64,000 bases of DNA from Rathayibacter sp. VKM Ac-2754 (GTDB lineage: Bacteria; Actinomycetota; Actinomycetes; Actinomycetales; Microbacteriaceae), in the NCBI RefSeq assembly GCF_009807095.1, contig NZ_WUCC01000002.1:310001-374000 (forward strand), read 5' to 3'. Positions 16,137-24,907 of the stretch are shown in pieces. The translations under genes were made by a program, and so were the position numbers. The notes under the pieces are model-generated. The model was not told the DNA's origin and made no database searches. It saw nothing but the letters and a program-made list of their open reading frames with translations. How positions within the stretch are numbered: the first letter of the stretch is position 1; every line of letters starts with the position of its first letter.

Positions 16137-16137
<1 letters not shown>
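15664..16137 (-). CDS. Hot-dog acyl-CoA thioesterase (4-hydroxybenzoyl-CoA thioesterase type)
   Basis: 157 residues. The N-terminus IPLRWSDFDAYAHVNNAEMLRLLEEAR is the YbgC/FadM-type signature, with the conserved WxDxDxxxHVNN catalytic aspartate. It probably hydrolyses acyl-CoA thioesters; chain specificity is unknown. Its ATG shares one base with the ettA stop (TGATG), so the two are translationally coupled although functionally unrelated. Confidence 0.85.
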
Positions 16138-17819
<1,682 letters not shown>

Positions 17820-18027
17820 TTCAGTCCTCAACCGCTCGTACGTTCTCGGTACCCCGCTCTCCGCCGGGCAGGTCCCGTGGATCGGGAGGGCCTCGGCCGG
17901 ATGACGCCGTCTGTCGACCGCCGCACCGCTCGAGTGAGCGGCGGAGTCGATGGCCGGGGACCCGTTCGAGGATACCGGCTCGATCCCCCGAGCGGGTCGG
18001 ACTCCGATCGGCCGGACTCCGAGCGGG

Positions 18028-18537
18028 TCAGCCGTCGAGCGGGACGGTCTGGCCGATCAGGCAGGCGCCGGTGGCGATGGGCGCCGCGACGACGACGTGC
18101 ACACCGTCGCTCTTCGGCCCGTACTGCCCGATGAGGCACGCGTCGGACATCTTGACGGAGACCTGGACCGAATCGGCCTCGAGACCGATCGAGGTCTCGT
18201 CGGCCGTCAGCTGCATCGACTCCTTCGCGAATCCGTTCGCGACGAGGGCGTCGACGACGCTGCGGCCGGGCGCGGACGGATCGGCGCCGACGACTCCGGT
18301 GACGACCTGCTCGAAGAACGGGCGGTTCTCCTCCGCGGTGCCCCCGGGCACGAGGGCGACCGGAGCGGAGGGAGCCTCGGAGGCGGTCGGTACGGCCGCG
18401 GCCGACGAGGAGACCGTCGGAGCAGGAGTGTCGGAGGCGGTGCAGCCCGCGAGCAGGAGCATCCCCAGGACGAGCGCACCCTGCGCGATGACGGAGGACG
18501 CCGCGGCCCGCGGCGGCACCTTGCTCCTCGGTGGCAC
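18028..18537 (-). CDS. Secreted lipoprotein with DUF6993-like domain
   Basis: 169 residues from GTG 18537, which has GAGAGGA upstream. An N-terminal basic stretch precedes a hydrophobic helix ending in LLLAGC, a good lipobox, then a Ser/Ala/Pro-rich linker and a small domain with two similar segments, DACLIGQYGPKSDG and GACLIGQ, that share cysteines. I believe this matches the Microbacteriaceae family called DUF6993, function unknown. The gene lies 68 bases after ssb on the same strand. Confidence 0.75.
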   Translation of the reverse strand: MPPRSKVPPRAAASSVIAQGALVLGMLLLAGCTASDTPAPTVSSSAAAVPTASEAPSAPVALVPGGTAEENRPFFEQVVTGVVGADPSAPGRSVVDALVANGFAKESMQLTADETSIGLEADSVQVSVKMSDACLIGQYGPKSDGVHVVVAAPIATGACLIGQTVPLDG

Positions 18538-18605
18538 GGGGCTCCTCTCGCCGGCAGCGGATCTCGAGCCGGACCCACCGCGCGCGGACGCTCGCGAAGG
18601 AGCTC

Positions 18606-19115
18606 TCAGAACGGGGTGTCCACCGATTCTAACGACGGCTCCGCGGCCGCACCGGGCGACACCGCACCCCAGTCGCCCGAGGTCTCCGCTCCGTCGGCGG
18701 ACGGGGCGGTCTCGCTCCACGCGGGCGCGGCGCCGGGAGCTGCGGGGGCGGCGGACTTGCCGACCGTCCTGCTGTAGCTGGTCGTGCCCCAGGCGAGGTC
18801 GTGGCCGATCCCGTCGGCATTGACCGCGACGTCGGTGCCCGTCTTGCCTCCCGCCTCCCACGGACGCACGGTGAGGCGGCCGGTGACGATGACGCGGTCG
18901 CCGCGGGCCAGGGATGCGAGCGAGTTGCCGGCGAGTCCGTTGAAGGCGTTCACGGTGTACCAGTTGGTCGCGGCGTCGACCCAGCGCTGTGCGGCGCGGT
19001 CGTAGCGCCGCTGGGCGGAGGCCAGCCGGAAGGTCGTCATCGCAGTGCCGTTCGCTGTGTCGATGCTGCGCGGGTCGGTGCCGATGACTCCGATGACGGT
19101 CATGGTGTCGGTCAT
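18606..19115 (-). CDS. ssb: Single-stranded DNA-binding protein (paralogue)
   Basis: 169 residues. OB-fold features include VIGVIGTDPRSI, MTTFRLASAQRRYD, NWYTVNAFNGLAGN and GDRVIVTGRL. The tail is acidic/Pro-Ala-rich and ends in VDTPF, a variant of the DDIPF tip that recruits repair and replication proteins. It is not in the usual rpsF-ssb-rpsR operon, so it is likely the second SSB, as known in actinobacteria for recombination, competence or stress. GAGAGGA precedes the ATG. A lipoprotein gene follows. Confidence 0.9.
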   Translation of the reverse strand: MTDTMTVIGVIGTDPRSIDTANGTAMTTFRLASAQRRYDRAAQRWVDAATNWYTVNAFNGLAGNSLASLARGDRVIVTGRLTVRPWEAGGKTGTDVAVNADGIGHDLAWGTTSYSRTVGKSAAPAAPGAAPAWSETAPSADGAETSGDWGAVSPGAAAEPSLESVDTPF

Positions 19116-19212
19116 TGTCGTGTCCTCTCGTCGGTGATCGCGGGTGCGATCGAACGGCGCCCGATCGGAGGGGGCTGGTACCGACCGGGCGCCGCAGGGA
19201 CAGTGTCACGAC

Positions 19213-19247
19213 GAACGGCCCGCCTCCGTTCGGAGTGCGGGCCGTTC
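19213..19247 (-). terminator. Terminator after msrA
   Basis: A 10-bp stem (GAACGGCCCG / CGGGCCGTTC) with a 15-base loop lies just after the msrA stop on the minus strand and before the ssb gene. Confidence 0.65.
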
Positions 19248-19286
19248 TGGGGAGGAGCCGATCGAGACGGCGCCTGGGGAGGAGCG

Positions 19287-19814
19287 CTAGGACGCCGTGA
19301 TGTAGGACGAGTAGGACTTGCGGATCTTGTTCACCTTCGGCAGCGCCACGGCGAGGCAGTAGCCCTGGCCGGGGTTCTTCGTGAAGAAGTCCTGGTGGTA
19401 GTCCTCGGCCTCGAAGTACACGCCCAGCGGCGAGATCTCGGTGACGATCGGGCCGTCCCACCACTCGGCGGCGCGGTCGCGAGCCGTCTCGAACAGCTCC
19501 TTCTCCTCGTCGCTCGAGTAGTACATCGCCGAGCGGTACTGCGTGCCGACGTCGTTGCCCTGGCGGTTCAGCTGGCGCGGGTCGTGCAGGGTGAAGAAGA
19601 CGTCGAGGATGACCGACTCGGGGATGACGTCGGGGTCGAAGGTCACGGCGACCGCCTCGGCGTGGCCGGTGCGGCCCGTGCAGACGGCCTCGTAGGACGG
19701 GTCCGGCGTGGATCCGCCGGTATAGCCGGAGACGACGTCGGTCACGCCGTCGAGGACGCGGTAGACGGCGTCGAGACACCAGAAGCATCCTCCGGCGAGT
19801 ACGAATGTGCGCAT
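19287..19814 (-). CDS. msrA: Peptide-methionine (S)-S-oxide reductase
   Basis: 175 residues. The catalytic GCFWC motif is at residues ~9-13 (LAGGCFWCLDAVYR), followed by SGYTGG and GHAEAVAV, and the C-terminal GYCLAVALPKVNKIRK tail. It reduces methionine-S-sulfoxide in proteins with thioredoxin. AGGAAG lies upstream of the ATG. Flanked downstream by a terminator, so it forms a single-gene unit divergent from the aldo/keto reductase. Confidence 0.95.
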   Translation of the reverse strand: MRTFVLAGGCFWCLDAVYRVLDGVTDVVSGYTGGSTPDPSYEAVCTGRTGHAEAVAVTFDPDVIPESVILDVFFTLHDPRQLNRQGNDVGTQYRSAMYYSSDEEKELFETARDRAAEWWDGPIVTEISPLGVYFEAEDYHQDFFTKNPGQGYCLAVALPKVNKIRKSYSSYITAS

Positions 19815-19921
19815 TGCGTGTGGCTCACTTCCTGTCGCAGCGACGCAGCCGGGGCGCCGGTCGCGTCACTCGAGTCAACACCCTGTGACGCCCGCGCATT
19901 CCGCCGGGCGGAGGCCTGGAA

Positions 19922-19927
19922 TAGAGT
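19922..19927 (+). promoter_or_regulatory. -10 hexamer, leaderless aldo/keto reductase gene
   Basis: TAGAGT ends 6 bases before GTG 19934, placing the transcript start at the initiation codon; no Shine-Dalgarno sequence is present. Confidence 0.55.
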
Positions 19928-19933
19928 CCACAG

Positions 19934-20938
19934 GTGAGCTACGACGCCGCCCCCGACCGCTACGACCGCATGGACTACCGACGAGTGGGAAGGAGCGGGC
20001 TGAAGCTGCCCGCCCTCTCACTCGGACTGTGGCACAACTTCGGTTCCGACCGCCCCCTCGACACCCAGCGCGCGATCCTGCGCCGCGCCTTCGACCTCGG
20101 GATCACGCACTTCGATCTCGCGAACAACTACGGCCCTCCCTACGGCGCGGCCGAGACGGCGTTCGGGCGGATCTTCGCCGAGGACTTCCGCCCCTACCGC
20201 GACGAGATCGTGCTCTCCTCCAAGGCCGGCTACGACATGTGGCCCGGGCCCTACGGCGACGGAGGCTCGCGCAAGTACCTGCTCTCCTCGCTCGACCAGA
20301 GCCTCGAGCGCCTCGGAGTGGACTACGTCGACGTCTTCTACTCGCACCGCCCCGACCCGGCCACGCCGATCGAGGAGACGATGGGGGCGCTCGCCTCTGC
20401 CGTGCAGCAGGGCAAGGCGCTCTACGTCGGCATCTCGAACTACGACCCCGAGCAGACGCGGGCCGCGCAGAGCGCTCTCGCCGAGACCGGCGTGCCGCTG
20501 CTGATCCACCAGCCCCGCTACTCGATGTTCGACCGTCACGTCGAAGACGGCCTCTTCCCGGTCCTCGAGGAGATCGGTGCCGGCTGCATCGTCTTCTCGC
20601 CCCTCGCGCAGGGGCTGCTGACCGACCGCTACCTCGACGGCGCCATTCCGGAGGGGTCGCGCGCCGCGACCTCGCGCTTCCTCTCCTCCGAGCGCATCGA
20701 CCAGGCCTACCTCGACCGCGTGCGCGGTCTCGCCGCGATCGCCCAGGCCCGCGGGCAGTCGGTGGCGCAGCTCGCCCTGGCCTGGGTGCTGCGCTCGCCC
20801 GCCGTCACCAGCGCGGTGATCGGCGCCTCGAGCGTCGGCCAGCTGGAGCAGAACGTGGCGGCCCTGGACGCCGGCCCGCTCAGCGCAGAGGAGATCGAGG
20901 AGATCGAGGAGTTCGCCGTGCACGGCACCGGGCTCTGA
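19934..20938 (+). CDS. Aldo/keto reductase, YghZ/Kv-beta-like
   Basis: 334 residues, GTG start. TIM-barrel reductase with the catalytic tyrosine in LANNYGPPYGAAE, lysine in LSSKAGYDMW, and histidine in VFYSHRPDP; NADPH-binding residues lie in the GASSVGQLEQNVAAL segment. The sequence from YDRMDYRRVGRSGLKLPALSLGLWHNFG and the DMWPGPYGDGGSRKYLLSSLDQSL stretch resemble E. coli YghZ (L-glyceraldehyde 3-phosphate reductase), which detoxifies methylglyoxal-type aldehydes. Substrate here is inferred only by family. Confidence 0.9.
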   Translation: MSYDAAPDRYDRMDYRRVGRSGLKLPALSLGLWHNFGSDRPLDTQRAILRRAFDLGITHFDLANNYGPPYGAAETAFGRIFAEDFRPYRDEIVLSSKAGYDMWPGPYGDGGSRKYLLSSLDQSLERLGVDYVDVFYSHRPDPATPIEETMGALASAVQQGKALYVGISNYDPEQTRAAQSALAETGVPLLIHQPRYSMFDRHVEDGLFPVLEEIGAGCIVFSPLAQGLLTDRYLDGAIPEGSRAATSRFLSSERIDQAYLDRVRGLAAIAQARGQSVAQLALAWVLRSPAVTSAVIGASSVGQLEQNVAALDAGPLSAEEIEEIEEFAVHGTGL

Positions 20939-21026
20939 GCCGCCCTCGGGGAATGTCGGTGGTCGCTCGTAGTCTGCGAAGGCACTCGGCCGCGGGGTGC
21001 GCCGAGCACTCGAGCAGGAGGTCCCG

Positions 21027-21263
21027 ATGTCCCTGTCCACCTTGCACGCCACCCGCGTCCCGCCCACTCTCACGCGGGTGAACCCCCGCCTCTGGCGGGT
21101 CGCCGCGACCTCCGGTGCCGTCGTCGGCCACATCGAGCTGGTCGACGACCCCCGGGGGGAGCGGTTCCGGGCCCGGCTCCTCCGCGACGGCATGCCGTCC
21201 GGGGCCGAGATCGGCGAGTTCTGGAGCGTCGACGACGCGGTCGAGGTCTTCCGCGTCGCCTGA
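21027..21263 (+). CDS. Small conserved hypothetical protein, 78 residues
   Basis: ATG 21027 has a strong AGGAGG seven bases upstream and TAGTCT at 20970-20975 could be its -10 element. The product is soluble: VNPRLWRVAATSGAVVGHIE, then a charged central part, ending GEFWSVDDAVEVFRV. I do not recognise the family; the layout resembles small actinobacterial proteins of unknown function. Codon use fits its neighbours. Confidence 0.65.
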   Translation: MSLSTLHATRVPPTLTRVNPRLWRVAATSGAVVGHIELVDDPRGERFRARLLRDGMPSGAEIGEFWSVDDAVEVFRVA

Positions 21264-21385
21264 GGCTCCTGTTCGGCGGCCGCCGTGCCACTCCCCCGTG
21301 CTGCTGTCCCGTGCGGCTGCCCCCGCGCGCCGCGCCGATCGCCAGTCGGTCGGCGCGGCACACGGGCGGCGGCACGACGGCGGGC

Positions 21386-21391
21386 TAGCGT
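21386..21391 (+). promoter_or_regulatory. -10 hexamer, leaderless membrane-protein gene
   Basis: TAGCGT lies 7 bases before ATG 21399 with no ribosome site between. Confidence 0.5.
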
Positions 21392-21398
21392 TCGCCTC

Positions 21399-22283
21399 AT
21401 GCAGTGGTGGAACGAGTTCGTGACCTGGATCCAGACGACCGACGGGCACCGATCGGTGTTCCTCGCCGTCGTCATCCTGCTCGCCGTGGTGATCGGAGTG
21501 ATCGTGACGGCCGCGGTCTTCCGCGGCTCGATCGCGCGCCTGATCCGGCAGCAGGAGCACGAGCGCAAGAACGCGGTGATCGCGACGCTCATCGATGCCG
21601 CGGTCGACGCCTCCGCCTGGAACGTCCTCACGCAGGCCGAGCGCATCCTCAGCGACCGCGCCGCCGCGCAGGCCGAGACGCACCTCCGCCTGCTCCCGAT
21701 CAAGGGGTCCGGAGTCGCCGCGAACTGGGCGGCGCACGAGCTCGCCGATCTCAAGCACACCTCCTCGACCGGCGGCTACCAGACTCAGGCGAGCATCGGC
21801 GAGTTCCGCGACCGCCTCGTGCAGTGGCGCGACAAGCCGAGCCGCGCGCGCAAGGCCTTCCTCGCCGACCTCGAGCGCTGGCGCTTCTCCGAGACCTCTC
21901 GGCCCGAGACTCCCGCGGCCCCCGGATCCGAGCGGGCCCCCTCGTCCGAGACCGCTCCGACGACCCGAGTCGCGACCGAGCCCTCGACGGCGCAGCCCGC
22001 TCCCCCGGCAGCCCCGGTCGTCATCGGCGCCGGCACCGCCGAGTCGTCGGACACCTCCTACCAGCGGCCGTCGACTCCGACGATCGTGCTCCCGCCCGCG
22101 CCATCGGCGTCCTCACACGATGAAACGCGCCAGCTTCTCGACGACGTGGACCGCCTCGACGTGCCCTCGCGGGAGCGCCCGGTCGAGGAGCTGCCCCCGG
22201 TGGAGCAGCCGTCCCCGGCCTCGAACGACGAGACCCGCGAGGAGTCGCCCACGACCGCGCCCTCCGCTCGCAGCGCCGACTGA
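21399..22283 (+). CDS. Membrane-anchored protein of unknown function, 294 residues
   Basis: One transmembrane helix at residues ~20-42 (FLAVVILLAVVIGVIVTAAV) is followed by a cytoplasmic region of ~120 residues predicted to be helical (RQQEHERKNAVIATLIDAAVD...; LSDRAAAQAETHLRLLPIKG; FRDRLVQWRDKPSRARKAFL) and a ~130-residue Pro/Ser/Thr/Glu-rich disordered tail. No catalytic motif seen. The pattern is common in Microbacteriaceae but I know no function. A strong terminator follows. Confidence 0.75.
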   Translation: MQWWNEFVTWIQTTDGHRSVFLAVVILLAVVIGVIVTAAVFRGSIARLIRQQEHERKNAVIATLIDAAVDASAWNVLTQAERILSDRAAAQAETHLRLLPIKGSGVAANWAAHELADLKHTSSTGGYQTQASIGEFRDRLVQWRDKPSRARKAFLADLERWRFSETSRPETPAAPGSERAPSSETAPTTRVATEPSTAQPAPPAAPVVIGAGTAESSDTSYQRPSTPTIVLPPAPSASSHDETRQLLDDVDRLDVPSRERPVEELPPVEQPSPASNDETREESPTTAPSARSAD

Positions 22284-22320
22284 CACGGCGCCGGCCGACG
22301 GAGGCCGATCGGACAACGAG

Positions 22321-22356
22321 AGAAGGCCCCTGCCGCAGATGCGGCGGGGGCCTTCT
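22321..22356. terminator. Strong bidirectional terminator
   Basis: AGAAGGCCCCtGCCGC ... GCGGCgGGGGCCTTCT forms a 16-bp stem with one mismatch and a 4-base loop, between the membrane-protein gene and the convergent 36-residue gene. Confidence 0.85.
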
Positions 22357-22386
22357 CCCTGGTGCGGATGGTGCAGGTTGTACGCC

Positions 22387-22497
22387 TCAGACGTGTGCAT
22401 CACGTGCACGAGCGACTCGGCCGACCAGCACGGCGAGGGGCGCCGCGACGATCGTCCACGCAACGGCGATTCCACCGAGAATGGCGAGGAGCAGCAT
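22387..22497 (-). CDS. Small single-pass membrane protein, 36 residues
   Basis: ATG 22497 is preceded by a near-ideal GGAGGT seven bases upstream. The product starts MLLLAILGGIAVAWTIVAAP and continues with a hydrophobic segment ending in a short basic cytoplasmic tail (GRVARARDAHV). The ~100 bases upstream are noticeably richer in A and T than the surroundings and hold small palindromes, as in a promoter region. The position before a strong terminator supports a real transcription unit. Function unknown. Confidence 0.6.
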   Translation of the reverse strand: MLLLAILGGIAVAWTIVAAPLAVLVGRVARARDAHV

Positions 22498-22670
22498 GGT
22501 CGTACCTCCGTTCCTTACGTCGTTGTAATTCCGGACACCTCCACAGTAGGTGCCTGGAACACACTCAAGACGCAGTTGCTCGGAAACACGCCGGTGTTGC
22601 CTCGATATTCGAGGTGTGTTAGGTGACTTTAAGCCGTGGGCGCGCGTCGCGCCCGCTCGTATCAGTGGGG

Positions 22671-22743
22671 TGCCCCCGGCAGGAATCGAACCTGCGGCCA
22701 AGAGATTAGAAGGCTCCTGCTCTATCCGCTGAGCTACGGGGGC
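22671..22743 (-). tRNA. tRNA-Arg (anticodon TCT)
   Basis: On the minus strand the gene runs GCCCCCG TA GCTC ... with acceptor stem GCCCCCG/CGGGGGC, D stem GCTC/GAGC, anticodon loop CTTCTAA (anticodon TCT, reads AGA/AGG) and T arm GCAGGTTCGATTCCTGC. Discriminator A; CCA is not encoded. A GC-rich hairpin (22638-22654) lies downstream on the same strand. AGA is a rare codon in this genome. Confidence 0.95.
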
Positions 22744-22785
22744 GTCGTCGATCGAGAATACCGGGCCGACGGCGACTCGGCGGCG

Positions 22786-23007
22786 TCAGGAGCCCTGGAC
22801 GAGCCCGAGGACGCCGACCACCAGAGAGACCGCCGCGAGCAGCAGCGAGGCGCCGATCAGGATGGTGTGCACCCGGAGGAACGTCGTCGCCTTCCCGCTC
22901 GCGTCCCGGGCGCGCGGATCCTTGCGGATCCGGCGGAGGAACGGGGGCCAGACGACGGCGTTCCACACCGCGTTGGCGATCAGGATCCAGCAGACGAGGG
23001 TCATCAC
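22786..23007 (-). CDS. Small membrane protein, SCO4848 family
   Basis: 73 residues with two transmembrane helices (TLVCWILIANAVWNAVVWP and TILIGASLLLAAVSLVVGVL). The W..VVWPPFLRRIRKDPRA motif followed by TTFLRVHTILIGAS matches the actinobacterial SCO4848 family of unknown function. GTG 23007 is preferred because TAGAAT is 8 bases upstream (leaderless); ATG 23004 is the alternative and drops one residue. Divergent from orn. Confidence 0.75.
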   Translation of the reverse strand: MMTLVCWILIANAVWNAVVWPPFLRRIRKDPRARDASGKATTFLRVHTILIGASLLLAAVSLVVGVLGLVQGS

Positions 23008-23015
23008 GAACCCCG

Positions 23016-23021
23016 ATTCTA
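23016..23021 (-). promoter_or_regulatory. -10 hexamer of the SCO4848-family gene
   Basis: TAGAAT on the minus strand is 8 bases before GTG 23007. No Shine-Dalgarno sequence follows, consistent with leaderless expression. Confidence 0.5.
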
Positions 23022-23078
23022 GGAGGCCGCGCGGTGAGGCCCCGTCATCGGTGCCCGGAGCGTGTCGGTGGTCGCCGA

Positions 23079-23084
23079 TACACT
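23079..23084 (+). promoter_or_regulatory. -10 hexamer, leaderless orn
   Basis: TACACT ends 7 bases before ATG 23092; the intervening CTCCCCC contains no ribosome site. Confidence 0.5.
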
Positions 23085-23091
23085 CTCCCCC

Positions 23092-23712
23092 ATGAGTAGC
23101 GCCCCCGATCGTCTTGTCTGGATCGACTGCGAGATGACGGGACTCGACCTCGCCGTCGACGAGCTCGTCGAGATCGCCGTCATCGTCACCGACTTCGACC
23201 TCGAGCCCCTCGACGCGGGACTCTCGATCGTGATCCGACCCGACGACTCCGCGCTGGCGAACATGGGCGACTTCGTCCGCACGATGCACGAGGCCTCGGG
23301 GCTCCTCGACGAGATCCCGTCCGGGGTCAGCGTGGCCGAGGCCGAGTACGAGGTCCTCGAGTACGTGCTCAAGCACGTTCCGGCCGAGCAGCACGCCCCC
23401 CTCGCCGGCAACTCCATCGGCACCGATCGCGCCTTCCTCGTCAAGTACATGCCCAAGCTCGACTCGCACCTGCACTACCGCAACGTCGACGTCTCGACCG
23501 TGAAGGAGCTCGCCCGCCGCTGGTTCCCGCGGGTCTACTTCAACGCTCCGGCCAAGCACGGCGGTCACCGGGCCCTCGCCGACATCCTCGAGAGCATCCG
23601 CGAGCTGCGCTACTACCGGCGTGCCGCCTTCATCGCCGAGCCCGGCCCCACGACCGCCGAGGTGCAGGCCGTCTCGGCCGCCGTCGTGGACGAGTTCGCG
23701 TCACGGATGTAG
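23092..23712 (+). CDS. orn: Oligoribonuclease
   Basis: 206 residues. DEDDh 3'-5' exonuclease: WIDCEMTGLD carries the first Asp/Glu pair, later acidic residues lie in LAGNSIGTDRAFL, and the histidine and last aspartate in GGHRALADILESI. Orn degrades di- to pentanucleotides, including linear c-di-GMP products, and is essential in many bacteria. Next to tRNA-His, with no overlap. Confidence 0.95.
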   Translation: MSSAPDRLVWIDCEMTGLDLAVDELVEIAVIVTDFDLEPLDAGLSIVIRPDDSALANMGDFVRTMHEASGLLDEIPSGVSVAEAEYEVLEYVLKHVPAEQHAPLAGNSIGTDRAFLVKYMPKLDSHLHYRNVDVSTVKELARRWFPRVYFNAPAKHGGHRALADILESIRELRYYRRAAFIAEPGPTTAEVQAVSAAVVDEFASRM

Positions 23713-23761
23713 TACTCTCGTACAGTTGCTTCGCGGGGTCGCCCCCGCGGATCGCGATCCT

Positions 23762-23838
23762 GGTGGGTATAGCTCAGTTGGCAGAGCGCCTGGTTGTGGT
23801 CTAGGAGGTCGCGGGTTCGAGCCCCGTTACTCACCCCA
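23762..23838 (+). tRNA. tRNA-His (anticodon GTG)
   Basis: Acceptor GTGGGTA pairs with TACTCAC, and the extra 5' G (23762) opposite C73 is the histidine identity feature. Anticodon loop TTGTGGT gives GTG; T loop GGTTCGAGCC is normal; CCA is encoded at 23836-23838. Confidence 0.96.
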
Positions 23839-23905
23839 GCATCAGGAGACACCGAACCCTCGAGGTCGGTGTCGATGAAGGAAGAACCGCGTCTCGGTTC
23901 TGCGT

Positions 23906-23939
23906 GAAGGGCTCGGAGTCGAAGGACTCCGGGCCCTTC
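23906..23939 (+). terminator. Terminator downstream of tRNA-His
   Basis: GAAGGGCTCGGAGTC and GACTCCGGGCCCTTC form a 15-bp stem with one G-T pair and a GAAG loop. A smaller 8-bp hairpin (GACACCGA/TCGGTGTC, 23848-23873) lies between it and the tRNA. Confidence 0.65.
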
Positions 23940-23969
23940 GTGCGATCAGCGGCGAGAGAGGCGTGGAGC

Positions 23970-24320
23970 ATGCTGGACCTGGACAAGGCCGCCTTCGAGG
24001 CACTCGTCGTCGCCGAGCTCGACGCACTGCCCGACGACATGGTCGACGGCCTCGACAACGTGGTCTTCGTCGTCGAGGACCGCCCCGAGGACGGCTCGCT
24101 CGACCTGCTCGGGATCTACGACGGCGTCGCGCTGACCGAGCGGGAGCGCTACGGCTTCGGCGAGATGCCCGACCGCATCGTCCTCTTCCGAGAGCCCCAC
24201 CTCGCGGCCTGCGACGACCTCGACGAGCTGCGGGACGAGATCCACGTGACCCTCGTCCACGAGATCGCCCACTTCTACGGCATCGACGACGACCGGCTGC
24301 ACGAGCTCGGCTGGGCCTGA
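23970..24320 (+). CDS. Zincin-like metallopeptidase family protein
   Basis: 116 residues. TLVHEIAHFYGIDDDRLHELGW contains HExxH and the downstream Gly-Asp pair of minimal zincins (Pfam Zincin_1). The N-terminal part (MVDGLDNVVFVVEDRP, LGIYDGVALTERE) matches the family. Proposed to be a small zinc protease; substrate unknown. ATG 23970 was chosen for its position and GGAG upstream; a longer frame begins inside the terminator. Its last 46 bases overlap the 3' end of the convergent kinase gene. Confidence 0.85.
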   Translation: MLDLDKAAFEALVVAELDALPDDMVDGLDNVVFVVEDRPEDGSLDLLGIYDGVALTERERYGFGEMPDRIVLFREPHLAACDDLDELRDEIHVTLVHEIAHFYGIDDDRLHELGWA

Positions 24321-24907
24321 CCCTCCTCCGCGCACGGCCCGTCACCGGTGTCGAGCACGAGGTCCGCGCTCTCGCGGGGAGCCTCGCGATCGCAGTAGCG
24401 CCGGAACTGCAGGTCCCAGTCGTCCCAGTGCGGCTCGAACAGGGCGCCGTCGCGGGCGAGGGCACGGGTGCGACGCTCCTGCTCCGAGGCCTCGATCCAC
24501 ACCGAGAGGTCGGCTCGGGCGCGGTTCGCCGCGCCGGCGGCACCGCAGCCCTCGAGCAGGAGGAGCGGAGCCGTCACGACTCGAGTGCCGGTCGTCGTGC
24601 CGGCCGCCCAGTTCCAGGGGCGCCATCGCGAGGCGAGGCCGAGCGCGTGCGGCCGGACGAGCTCGCGATGACTCGCGACCACGGCACTATCGAGGCCCGA
24701 CCATCCGGGGTACAGGTCGTCCATCCGCACCAGCGCCGCCTCCGGTGCCCTCGCGGTGGAGCGGATCGCGCGCAGCAGCTCGACGGCGAAGGTCGACTTG
24801 CCGGAGCCGCTCGGGCCGTCGATCAGCAGCGTCCGCACCCGGCGGTCGACGACGCGGCGCGCGAGAGACCTCACGACGCGTTCGCTCGACGGCACGGGCT
24901 CAGACAT
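24275..24907 (-). CDS. P-loop ATP-binding kinase (uridine-kinase-like)
   Basis: 210 residues. Walker A is LLIDGPSGSGKSTFAVELL near residue 30; a DDLYPGWSGLD segment resembles the nucleoside/phosphoribulokinase acceptor site and LLLLEGCGAA a Walker B-like strand. Small-molecule kinase of unknown substrate. The start overlaps the ykoC stop by 8 bases, making it the last gene of the TPP-regulated transporter operon. The final ~15 residues (Ser/Cys-rich) are read from the overlap with the zincin gene and look unlike a conserved tail. Confidence 0.75.
   Translation of the reverse strand: MSEPVPSSERVVRSLARRVVDRRVRTLLIDGPSGSGKSTFAVELLRAIRSTARAPEAALVRMDDLYPGWSGLDSAVVASHRELVRPHALGLASRWRPWNWAAGTTTGTRVVTAPLLLLEGCGAAGAANRARADLSVWIEASEQERRTRALARDGALFEPHWDDWDLQFRRYCDREAPRESADLVLDTGDGPCAEEGQAQPSSCSRSSSMP

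Noticed and set aside
17820-18027. Small gene between the lipoprotein and ettA
   Set aside because: Only short frames without ribosome sites; the stretch holds a repeated CCGAGCGGGTC motif and presumably the ettA promoter.
22560-22760. Integrated element attached at tRNA-Arg
   Set aside because: No duplicated tRNA 3' end, integrase gene or compositional break larger than a promoter region is present.
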